Below the pieces are notes generated by a model that worked only from the letters and a program-made list of their open reading frames with translations, made no database searches and was not told the DNA's origin. From NCBI GenBank assembly GCA_947311845.1, contig CAMZMU010000062.1, positions 46,024,030 to 46,088,029 on the forward strand: DNA of 64,000 bases, given 5' to 3'. This DNA comes from Poa pratensis (Eukaryota; Streptophyta; Magnoliopsida; Poales; Poaceae). Of this stretch, positions 47,582 to 57,720 are shown in pieces; the first letter of the stretch is position 1; each line of letters starts with the position of its first letter. Position numbers and translations under genes: made by a program.

Positions 47582-49588
47582 ATGGGTAAACCTCGTGATG
47601 ATAAGGTTCGCATATTGCCATCCACTACAAGGAGAGGTACAACTCTGAACACTTCTGCTGCTCTTGATTCACCGTCTGTTATAAGTCAACTTGTCACACC
47701 ACCACATGCACATGCTTCACGTGCTGCTACTTCTGCTGAATCTGAGAATGTTTCTGATGAATTTGATGATGCTTCTACTGTGCTTGATGAAAGAGGTTCA
47801 CTAGGTCCTTTTCTAGATGCTACAATTGCTAAATCTAAACAACTTGAAAATACTGAAACACCTAATGAAACTCCTGTTACACCTGCTTATTCACCTGAAA
47901 CGAGAGAAACTACTAGTGATGATCTTGAGGAAACTTATGTTGAACTTGATGATGACTTTATTGATGAATGCATGAATTGTGATACCTCTAAAGATGTTAA
48001 TGCTATTAAAAATCTTCTTCAAAGACGTGCTGTCAACTATAAACTTTCTCCTGATGCTAAATTCGCTACATCTCCCATAAATATAAAAGATAAAGATTAT
48101 GATTTCTCTGTGGACTTGTCTTTTATAACTATTGCTGAGAAAGAACCTTTTCGAGGAACTGAAAATGAAAGTGCTGTAGAACATATGAACACTCTCTCTA
48201 CTCTGAGTAGTTTGTTTTCTGATGATATTAAGAAACGCAGTTACTTTGTTACTAAAATTTTCCCTTTCTCATTGAAAGATGAAGCTAAAACTTGGTTTAA
48301 TGATTTATCTCCTGGATCTATTGAGAGCCCGATGGGTTTAGTCAATGCTTTCTTTCAGAAATATTTTCCTGCTAGTGCTCAACATGCTGCTTTACAGAAA
48401 ATCTTTAACTTTAAGCAAAATGAGGGAGAGAAAATGCCTGAATCTTGGGCAAGGTTTTGTTCTTTACTTAGAGCTCGGCCTGGACATCAACTAGCTAAAA
48501 ATGAACTTCTTGATATATTTTATAATGGACTAACTGTTGAATCTAGGACATACCTGGATAGTTGTGCTGGTTGTGTTTTCAGGAAAAGAACTCCAGATGA
48601 AGCCGAGGAATTATTGGCTAAGATAAGCCAAAATCATGATGATTGGACCCTGCCTGAACCAACTCCGGTACCTACGCCGAGGAAAAGAGGAGTAATTGAA
48701 TTGAATGATGAAGAAATGAGAGAAGCCAAGAAATCTCTTAAGGAGAAAGGTATTAAATCTGAAGATGTGAAAAATCTTCCACCTATAGAAGAATTGTGTA
48801 AGCCAATTCCTCACTCATCTACAGTTGAGGTACACTCTCTCCAACGCTTTGATGATAGAGATATCCCTTATTCTAAACCTCCTGATCAATGCTTAGATGA
48901 GTTTGATAATTTCATTGTTAAGCAAAACAATTTCAATTGGAGAATAGAAAATAGCTTCATAAAGAATTCTCATGTCATTAATCATTTGCATGATGTTTTG
49001 GAAAGAACTTCTAATGATGTTAAAATACTCATTAAACATTTTCGTATGGTTCAAACTCAAATTGAGCAATTGACTAAAGTGCAAAAAGATTTGCTAGGTA
49101 ATGCTTCTAGAGAAAATGATAAACATGCTTTTGGTATAGCAACTAGAGGTGGTGCTTCCACTCAGGATCCTTTATATCCTGAGGGACATCCTAAAAGAAT
49201 TGAGCAAGATTCTCAACTAGTTAATGAAACTACTACTCCTTCTAAGAAAAAGAAGAAGAAGAAACATAAACATGTTGAGGAATCTCCTGAACCTATTAAA
49301 GACAATGAGCATGTTAATAATCCAAATAGTATATCTATCTCTGATGCTGAAACTGAGAGTGGTAATGAACATGCTAATGATAAAGATAAGAATGATGCTT
49401 CTGATAAAGAGGAAAGTGAAGAGGAACCTGAAAAGCATTCTAAAAAAAAAAGTACACTAAAGAAGATTTTCTTGCTAAGAAACATGGTAATGAAAGAGAA
49501 CCTTGGGTGCAAAAACAAATGCCTTTTCCTACTAAGAAACTCAAATCTAAGGAAGAAGAACATTATAACAAATTTTGTGAATGGATGA
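47582..49588 (+). CDS. gag: Athila-type gag
   Basis: ATG at 47582 begins MGKPRDDKVRILPSTTRRG and opens a 668-aa frame. The retrotransposon gag core includes MPESWARFCSLLRARPGHQ and FYNGLTVESRTYLDS near 48430-48550. A lysine-rich, then acidic, tail follows (around 49230-49450). The last 45 or so residues are out of the expected frame: after a run of ten A (49442-49451) the conserved sequence continues in another frame, the one encoding the protease. Gag forms the virus-like particle that packages element RNA. Confidence 0.85.
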   Translation: MGKPRDDKVRILPSTTRRGTTLNTSAALDSPSVISQLVTPPHAHASRAATSAESENVSDEFDDASTVLDERGSLGPFLDATIAKSKQLENTETPNETPVTPAYSPETRETTSDDLEETYVELDDDFIDECMNCDTSKDVNAIKNLLQRRAVNYKLSPDAKFATSPINIKDKDYDFSVDLSFITIAEKEPFRGTENESAVEHMNTLSTLSSLFSDDIKKRSYFVTKIFPFSLKDEAKTWFNDLSPGSIESPMGLVNAFFQKYFPASAQHAALQKIFNFKQNEGEKMPESWARFCSLLRARPGHQLAKNELLDIFYNGLTVESRTYLDSCAGCVFRKRTPDEAEELLAKISQNHDDWTLPEPTPVPTPRKRGVIELNDEEMREAKKSLKEKGIKSEDVKNLPPIEELCKPIPHSSTVEVHSLQRFDDRDIPYSKPPDQCLDEFDNFIVKQNNFNWRIENSFIKNSHVINHLHDVLERTSNDVKILIKHFRMVQTQIEQLTKVQKDLLGNASRENDKHAFGIATRGGASTQDPLYPEGHPKRIEQDSQLVNETTTPSKKKKKKKHKHVEESPEPIKDNEHVNNPNSISISDAETESGNEHANDKDKNDASDKEESEEEPEKHSKKKSTLKKIFLLRNMVMKENLGCKNKCLFLLRNSNLRKKNIITNFVNG

Positions 49589-50253
49589 AACCTTTGTTTT
49601 TGCAAATTCCTTTGACTGATGCTATTAAGTTACCTCCCTATTCAAAGTACATGAAAGATATTGTCTCTAACAAGAGAAAGATTCCTAATGAAGAGATTTC
49701 TACCATGCTTGCTAATTATTCTTTCAATGGTAAGGTTCCAAAGAAGCTTGGAGATCCAGGTATACCAACTATTCCTTGCTCAATCAAAAATAACTATGTT
49801 AGAACTGCCTTATGTGATTTAGGTGCAGGGGTGAGTGTTATGCCTTTTTCTCTTTACAAGAGACTTTACTTGGAAAAATTGATACCAACTGATATATCTT
49901 TGCAAATGGCTGATAAATCTACTGCTGTTCCTGTTGGTATATGTGAAGATGTTCCTGTTCAAGTGGCTAATAATTGCTTGATATTAACTGATTTTGTTGT
50001 GCTTGAAATGCCTGAAGATGATAATATGTCTATTATTCTTGGAAGACCTTTTCTTAACACTGCAGGGGCTGTTATTGATTGCAACAAAGGAAAAGTAACT
50101 TTCCATGTTAATGACAAAGAGCATACTGTTTATTTTCCCAAGAAGCTGGACAAATATTTGGAGTTAATACAATTACCAATATTAAAAGTATCAAAGTGGG
50201 AAGTATTGATTGCCCTATATATGAACCTCATGAAGAACTTCAATATCTTATGA
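49452..50253 (+). CDS. Retropepsin-like aspartic protease domain
   Basis: Downstream of the A10 run the frame reads KKLKSKEEEHYNKFCEWMKP, then CDLGAGVSVMP with catalytic Asp at 49816-49818, and IILGRPFLNTAGAVIDC. This is the Athila-type retropepsin that processes Gag. It is separated from gag by a one-base frame change, so it would need ribosomal frameshifting to be made, or the copy is damaged. After 50253 there is no RT. Confidence 0.85.
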
Positions 50254-51060
50254 TTGGATCTATAGCTATACCATTTAAGGTAACATAATTGTTCAATGTG
50301 GTTTAATTCTTTTATGTCATATAAAATGTATTTGGTGGCAAGACTTGATCAACCTTGTTAACAAATATGTTTTACATGCATAAAATTGCTAAACAACATT
50401 TTTTCTTTCTCACCTTTGTTTTTACCTACTGTTTTGCTACTGTAATTTGCAAAGTTAAGTAATGCTTGGTCTTTACATAAATTCATTTTGTCTAGTTTTC
50501 ATTGTTTAAAGCACCCAGAAAATGTCAGAAATAAAAGTTTTCAAAAAATTCTGAAAAAATTCTACAAGTCCTAGTTTTTAAAAGGAACGTGGGAGTACCA
50601 GAGGATGACCAGGGGGACCCACCAGGCCACCACACGCCCCACGGCGCGGTGGAGGGCAGGCCGCGCCCTGCCCTGGTGTGGGGTCCACCTGGCCCTCCAC
50701 TCTCTCATCTCTCTCCCACTCCTTTCTCTCTCCCGACCAACACACCACCATTGCTCAAACTCGTGTTCTTGCTGCTCTTGCTCGAGATTTTTCGATCTAC
50801 TTGCTCAGCCCATCTTTGCTGCTGAAATTTGGATCAATTGCTCTCCGGTATGTGACTCCTCCGATTATCCAAATAGAATTTTGTTTAGTTGCTTATATCT
50901 TTGGCATTTTGGTACTGTAGGTGACATGTTATTAGAGCTTGCATGCTTGTTCTTGTTTAGATTAACTAGTTTTGATGCATGTTTAGTCCTCTAGCAAGTC
51001 TCCCTAGTGTTTCCCTTGAATTAATCACTCAAAATCATTTTTTATGAGGTTTGTTTAAAA
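50254..51060 (+). other. Element interior without pol
   Basis: RT, RNase H and integrase would be expected here but are absent. A GC-rich block at 50585-50760 (CCCACCAGGCCACCACACG) and leader-like DNA precede the next reading frame. Confidence 0.7.
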
Positions 51061-51074
51061 TTTCAGAAAAGGAA

Positions 51075-52185
51075 GATGGATGGAAACCAACTTAATTATG
51101 AAGAATTGGAAGTATCAGAGGTCATGGGAGTCAACCGTGAAGACTCTGTGTTTCCCTCTATTTATCCATGCCATGAGTTTATGAATGCTGCAGGATCTTG
51201 CAAGATTTCAACACTCTAATCTCTAATGCAGGGTTGGAATACTTTGTTGCTGATGAACCACATCAATATGTAAAGCTGACTATGTCGGTGGTTCAAAGTT
51301 TTAGTTTAGTTGGAATTTGCCTACTCCCATGGTTCATTATAATATCTACAATAAAGCTGTAGATTTGTCTCTTCATGATTTTTGTGCAGCTATTAAGGTA
51401 CCACATTGGGGTCTCATGAGAGGATTAGAGGTCAACCAAAGTATTTACAAGACCTCTACTCAGAGATTTGCCAAGGGAGAGATTTTACAGCCGAGGATGG
51501 TAAAATTCGAAACATCCAACTCCCATCTATTCGATATTTTGCCTACTACATTAGCAAATGTGTTCTAGCTAGGAAGAATGCAAGTAAATTATCTGTTTAT
51601 GATTTGGCATTTCTTTCTGCTGCCTTAAGATGTGATAGAACTTATAACTTGGGAGCTATGATTGCATTTCGTCTCTCCACTAACCGTGAAAAAGGAGGGG
51701 TTTGTGGTGGTCTCATTGCTTCTCGTTTATTAGCCATGCATGGTGTAGGACCACATCATTTTGATATTCAGCTTCCCATTGAAAGACTTGATCTTAACTC
51801 TATGATTAGCCACCAATTTGTTTCTCGCTGGTCCACCATTGATAATCTATCCTATGAATTGGTTTTTGTTAAGAAGACTAGGTGGAGAACTAAAATCTAT
51901 GAACGCATAGTCTGTTTGCCTGCGCCTCTTTTGTTTAACCTTGATGTCAGGCAAGGATGGTCATTCTCGGAGGGAGACCTTGATGCATATATGGAGGAGC
52001 ATGGCCTTCATGCGGATAGTGAGGGAAGAGGTCCTGAGGAGGACTTCATTCAGCCCTTCGACACTACGAGCTCTTCATACCAGTATCCTGATTATGGAGC
52101 TGCAGGCCCTTCTTCTTCACAGGATCCTGATTATGATCACGCTAGGTATGATCCACCTGGATGGAGTTCTGGGCCATGTGGATGA
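51075..52185 (+). pseudogene. ATHILA-ORF-like reading frame, N-terminus broken
   Basis: A start MDGNQLNYEELEVSEV at 51075 runs to a stop near 51220. The match then shifts frame, and the main open part (51406-52185) reads SIRYFAYYISKCVLARKNAS, GGLIASRLLAMHGVGPHHFD and an acidic PDYGAAGPSSSQDPD tail. This resembles the extra ORF of plant Athila retrotransposons, whose function is not known. At least two frame changes precede 51406, so the product would be truncated. Confidence 0.65.
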
Positions 52186-54173
52186 TTGTCTCCCACTTAG
52201 GCCAAAAGCCTAAGCTTGGGGGGAGGTATGCCGACAAGTTCACTCATTTTATCATATTCATATCATGTCGGTACTTTGTATATCCATGTTTTAGTTTGTT
52301 TCTTTTCTTTTGTTTCTTGTATCCATTTCATTTTCGCAAAACACCAAAAGACCAAAAATATTTCCTTTATTTCTCTTGCTTTTGAATTTGTAGTGCTAGT
52401 TTACTTTATTTTTCATTTCGGTTTGTTATTCAAAAATCCAAAAAGATTTTGCTTTGTTTGCTTGTTTCTTTCTATGCTTGCTTTAATTCGAAAACCCAAA
52501 AATATTTGTTGTTCTTCTGCGTTTTGTATAGTTGTTTCAGGAGTTCAAAAATTTCGTGGTTCCACTTGGGCTTGGTTATCATTTCACATCATTCAAGCCA
52601 CACAAGTGAAAAGCAATAATGACGATCTACGACAATTCGGATGTGGTAAAAGGCTGGTATGAACTCTATTTGTTTTTCATTTTTGTAAATATACCTACTC
52701 ATGTGAACATGCTTAGCTATCATGGTAGTGGTTATGTTATTTAATGATTACTTAGTAGTTCATGTCTTCTTATGATCAGTACCAAATTGCTAATAGCGAA
52801 TAACATGTCATATAGATATTTACATGCATTGTTCTATTCGTAAAACGGTATGGCAGGATGGTATCCTCCTCTGAATAATTCACTTGATTCGACTTGGCAC
52901 ATGCTCACACATGTTATGACTGAAAAATAAAAGTCAATTAAGCCTTGATGATCTATTTTGCCTCAGAGTTTTAGTATCATCTTTATGCCTCCGTTAATTT
53001 TATTTTGTCGCAAGCATGATTATGACCGTTATCGCTCTCGTGGTTGTCGCTTCCCAGTCTATTGCTAGCCTTCACTTGTACTGAGCGGGAATGCTGCTCG
53101 TGCATCCAAATCCTTTAAACCAAGTTATCCCAAAGAGTCCACCAAAAATTCCTATGCATGGTATTTCAGCCATTCCAAGTAAATTTGCATGTGCTACCTT
53201 TAAAACTTTCAAAATATTTCCCTTTTTGTGTCAATGTTTACTAGCTCATGAGGAATTAGTGTGGTTATTCTTTATTCTATTTGTCAAATGGACTTTTACA
53301 CCTGGACTAGCGGCATATACATCCGCTTATCCAATAATTTTGCAAAAAGAGCTGGCAACGGGGTGCCCAGTCCCAATTAATTACAACTTTAACCGCTTAA
53401 TTCTCTTCACACTTTTGCCCTGATTCATCAGTAAGCAATGACAAACAGTGAAATACCTGCATGTGTGTAAACCAAAGAGAAAGAGGGATGATCTGCCTTG
53501 CTGGTAGAAATAACGTCCTTCATGGGAGCCGCTCTTAAAAGTCCGTTTGACAGGTAGAATACTGTTCTCACCCGCTACCATTCGTTGACAATTAACAAAC
53601 ACCTCTCAAAACATTTTTACCTCTGTTTTTAAAATAAAAAGCTCTAGCACGTGTTAATCCCTGCTTCCCTCTGCGAAGGGCCAATCTTTTATTTTTATGT
53701 TGAGTCACCATCCTTTCTTTGAGCACTTTTCGAGAGCATAACTGTCGTTCTTAGTGTAATGTGCTTGTCCCAGGATACGATTAATTGAGGTATAACTATG
53801 ATACTCTTATCTTTGATATCTTTATATCTAGTCTTCACTTGAACTTCAGAGGTGCCTTGGCATTTATGTTTTGCCCTTCAAACAAAGGCAAGCGAGATAC
53901 CACTTTGTCATATCTTTTTACGAACATTGCAATTCTTGTGGATAGATGTATGCTATGTTATTCATTCTTAGTACTTTGGTATCTTTTCATGATTTGCATA
54001 ACTACTAGGTGTCATTATTTGCATGGTTCCTATTATGAATTGCCTAAGTTTGATCATATAGTAGGTATGTATACATCATATGAAGCAAATGTGTTCGTAA
54101 AAGTTTCTTTTATCGCACTCAGTTGTTAACTGAATTGCTTGAGGACAAGCAATAAGCTAAGCTTGGGGGGAGT
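52186..54173 (+). other. Non-coding 3' interior of the Athila-type element
   Basis: There is no recognisable protein. The end, GAGGACAAGCAATAAGC then AAGCTTGGGGGGAGT, is the polypurine tract adjoining the 3' LTR; a related phrase, AAGCTTGGGGGGAGG, occurs at 52213-52227 just after the ATHILA-like frame. Confidence 0.7.
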
Positions 54174-55541
54174 TGATACGTCCAAAACGTATCTACTTTT
54201 CCGAACACTTTTGCTATTGTTTTTCCTCTAATTTGTGTGATTTGAATGCAACTAACACGGACTAACGCTGTTTTCAGCAGAATTGCCTTGGTGTCTTGTT
54301 TTTGTGCAGAAAGTCAAAGTTTTAGGAAAATTCCAGAAAAATTCCAGAAATTCTATTTTTCCAGAAGACCCACGGAGCCAGAAGACGAAGCGAGGAGGGT
54401 GCACAGGGGCACCACACGCACCCAGGGCGCGGGTGGGCCCTTGCCGCGCCCAGGGGTGGTGTGGCCACCCTGTGTGGCCCCCGACGCTCCCCTTTGGACT
54501 ACTTAAAGCCTCTGACCTAAAAACTTCGGGGGATCGACGCTTTTTCCAGAAAACTTCCAGAGCTCCGCCGCCATCGAAAACCCTATTTCGGGGATGGGAC
54601 GGGGAATTGGAGGAGATCATCGCCATCATCATCACCGCCACCTCTCCATCGACCATCCATGACTCCCCCATCCATGTGTGAGTAATTCCCCGCTGTAGGC
54701 TGAGGGGATGGTAGGGATTGGATGAGATCATTCATGTAATAGTTGTGAGATTTGTTAGGGCATGGTGCCTAGTATCCATCGGTAGTACTTATGTCATTGT
54801 TGCAACTTATTATGCTTAATGCTTGTCACTTAGGGCCCGAGTGCCATGATCTCAGATCTGAACATGTTATTGAATCATGATGATAATTATTGTTTTGGAT
54901 CATATCTATAAGTTGTATACACACGTCACTGTCCGGAACCCGAGGCCCCAAAGTGACAGAAATTGGGATAACCGGAGGGGATGGTTGCGACGTGAGGATC
55001 ACATGTGTTCACGGAGTGTTAATGCTTTGCTCCGGTGCTTTATTAAAAGGAGCACCTTAATTACCAGTAGTTTCCCTTGAGGCCCCGCTGCAAACGGGCT
55101 GGTAGGACAAAAGATGTTGTGCAAGTTTCTCATTGCGAGCACGTACGACTAAATACGGAACACATGCCTATGATTGATTATTACTTGGATACCTTATTAT
55201 TTATCTGCAATTGCCCTATGTATGACTATTTCATGAATTATCTTATCCATGCAACGCCCGTTCATCCATCCCTATGCCTACAGTATTTTAATCCTGCTGT
55301 CTACTGCAATTATTACTGCTGTCTTTATTTTACTGCTGCTATTATTTCACTACTGCTACTGTCATAAAACTGTTGCTACTGATAAACTGTGTCGAGCAAG
55401 TCTACTTCCAGGTGCAGCTGAACTGACAAATCATCTGTCAAGGCTTATAAATATTCTTTGGCTCCCCTTGTGTCGAATCAATAAATTTGGGTTTTACTTC
55501 CCTCGAAGACTGTTGCGATCCCCTATACTTGTGGGTTATCA
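54174..55541 (+). repeat. 3' LTR
   Basis: This LTR is 1368 bp, starts TGATACGTCC and ends GGGTTATCA. It lacks the 26 bp present in the 5' copy. Confidence 0.95.
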
Positions 55542-57010
55542 CATGTCTATGGCATGATGCGCGTGGGGTGAGTATGTGGGGGAATGGGTGATATTTTAGT
55601 GTAAATGGCAAAATAATTATCTATGATGGATGGAACATTGTCGTTCGGGTCAAACAATTTTTTTTTTTGAGAAAAACAAGTGCAATTGGCAGGGGAGGTG
55701 GGATGATTACAGTCCCCTTCACATTGCACAACTTCTTAGCAAAATCTCTTGATTAGAATGTACTGTGTTTCACTTGTTGATCAAGTCTAAAAATATTTAG
55801 CATGTCTATAGCATGGTATGCGAGGGTGGGTATCGGGGGAACTGGTAACGTTTTACTGTAATAAACAACTTATGTGGGTGATGGATTGGGCATTGTTGTT
55901 GGCGCACGACAAGAGCAGTTGGCAATGGCGGGGAGGAAAGTTAGTATATTCCTGTACATTATCAGATTATGCAATTTATCAACGTGCTCTTGATTCTAAT
56001 GTACTACGTTTCACTTGTCAATTGAGTTGATAGGACAAGATTAAATAGCATACCTAGTATGGCATATGAGGGGTGGCATGCAGAGGAGTTGGTATGTTTT
56101 ATTGTAAATGATAACATAATTATTCGGTGATGACTGAACATTGTCATCGGGGCACAACAAGAAGAATAAGAATAGAACACACATGTAATTGGCAGGGGTG
56201 GTATATATGGGGGTGAGCGGATTTCTGTACCCCATCACATTACCAAACTCTCTTGATTCAAATGTACTATGTTTCACTTCTTGAACGAATTAATAGGGCA
56301 ACATTACATATCATATTTTTATCATGGCATGCGAGGGGTGGGTATGTGGGGGAACTGGTGACGTTTTAAATATAAACAACAATAATTTGTCGGTCGCGAG
56401 TGAACATTGTGGTCAGGGCACGACAAGGAGCACAAAAAGGGTACATCAAATGACATAGCATGACGTGCGATGGGGGTGGGCCTGTGGGGAGAGTTGGAAA
56501 TGTTATACCGTAAACGACAATATAATTTGTCGGTCATGAGTGAACATTGTCGTCGGGGCATGACAAGGAGCACAAAAAGGGTACAACAAATGACATTGCA
56601 TGACGTGCGATGGGGGTGGGCATGTGGGGAGAGTTGGTAATGTTTTACCTTAAACGACAATATAATTTGTCGGTCATGATTGAACATTGTCGTCGGGGCA
56701 TGACAAGGAGCACAAAAAGGGTACAACAAATGACATAGCATGGCGTGCGATGGGGTGGACCTGTGGGGAGAATTGGCAATGTTTTACCGTAAACGACAAT
56801 ATAATTTGTCGGTCATGATTGAACATTGTCGTCGGGGCATGACAAGGAGCACAAAAAGGGTACAACAAATGACATAGCATAGCGTGCGATGGGGTGGGTA
56901 TGTGTGTGGGGGGGGGGGGGGGAGTAATGTTTTACCGTAAAGGACAACATAATTTGTCGGTGATGGGTTAGCCATTGTCGTCAGGCACAACAAGAATATA
57001 AGAGAAGAAC
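55542..57010. repeat. Tandem array: about 250-bp units then 140-bp units
   Basis: Three long units start near 55542, 55801 and 56049 with CATGTCTATGGCATG-like phrases and end TGTTTCACTTGTTGA and so on. From about 56313 the unit shortens: TGACATAGCATGACGTGCG begins at 56451, 56591, 56731 and 56870, a period of 139-140 bp. Short units lack the second half of the long unit and instead carry GACAAGGAGCACAAAAAGGG. All share GAACATTGTCGTCGGGGCA. A G-homopolymer lies near 56908. I know no named family. Confidence 0.85.
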
Positions 57011-57498
57011 AAATGCAATTTCCAGGCGCGGGACGTTTGTGCCGCACCCCCACCCTCTGGTCGTAATGTGGTAGTGGATTTTGCATGGCACATACAAGAG
57101 GAAAGAAAAAATGGTCATGAATTTTGTATGGCTTGGGTCTGACAATTGAATTTGACCCCTTGACCCATGATACTTGACCCCTCCTCTCTCGCGATTATTT
57201 CTCCCACGCCGAGGGCTACACGGCGCGTCGTCTTCACGGCTTATCTTATCACATTGGCACAGGACAAAGTCCTCCTACCTGGCCACCACCACAGAACAAC
57301 ATAGATATCTCTACCCCCCACACAAAGTCTTCTTTTCCAGGAGAGGAAGGGTCCAGAATGTAGGTGTCAGTTAGGGGAGCCTTATTGTAGACTCTTCTAT
57401 ATCCAAACACCCAAACGTCTACACCATCTTTGTAGCAAAAGGGAAATGGGTACGAGACAAAGTGCATCACACTCACTCCATGACAACCACTGCACCCC
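57011..57498. other. Upstream region of CCCH gene
   Basis: This is single-copy-looking sequence between the tandem array and the TATA box. No separate gene was recognised. Confidence 0.45.
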
Positions 57499-57508
57499 TA
57501 TATATACC
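57499..57508 (+). promoter_or_regulatory. TATA box
   Basis: CTATATATACC-like sequence sits about 30 bases before a CA-rich region (57515-57545) suited to transcription start, and 210 bases before the CCCH start codon. Confidence 0.6.
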
Positions 57509-57550
57509 TTGCACTGACACACACATCACACATCTCCATCTGCATCAACC

Positions 57551-57666
57551 ATGGTTTTGCATAACTTAATCATCTCGTTCAACAGCCATGGCCATTACAG
57601 ATAGATATATGTAGCAGATATATATCCAACGCATATCTCCGTGTATAGCTTGTAGCCATGGTTTAA
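57551..57666 (+). promoter_or_regulatory. Three upstream ORFs in the CCCH 5' leader
   Basis: Short upstream frames occur at 57551-57604 (17 codons plus stop), 57588-57614 (8 codons plus stop) and 57658-57666 (2 codons plus stop), all before the main ATG at 57721. If the leader starts near 57535 all three lie in the mRNA. Upstream ORFs commonly lower translation of the main frame. Confidence 0.5.
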
Positions 57667-57720
57667 ATTACGTTGGACATTGCTTGTTTTTGTGGAGTGA
57701 AAAAGCTAGCTTGATCGGCG

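Larger units (their letters stand above)
46100..55541 (+). mobile_element. Complete non-autonomous Athila-type LTR retrotransposon, TSD CATGT
   Basis: LTRs 46100-47493 and 54174-55541 start TGATACGTCC and end ATCA; TSD CATGT is at 46095-46099 and 55542-55546. The primer-binding site TGGCGCCGTTGCCGGGGA (47505-47522) matches tRNA-Asp. The purine tract GCTTGGGGGGAG precedes the 3' LTR. Inside are gag, a retropepsin domain and an ATHILA-ORF-like reading frame, but no reverse transcriptase, RNase H or integrase. It must rely on enzymes of a related element. By eye the LTRs differ by two substitutions, two 1-bp length changes and one 26-bp deletion, so the insertion is recent. Confidence 0.96.

Noticed and set aside
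55542..57010. Possible CRISPR-like array
   Set aside because: The units are long and contiguous rather than short repeats with unique spacers, and this is plant nuclear DNA.
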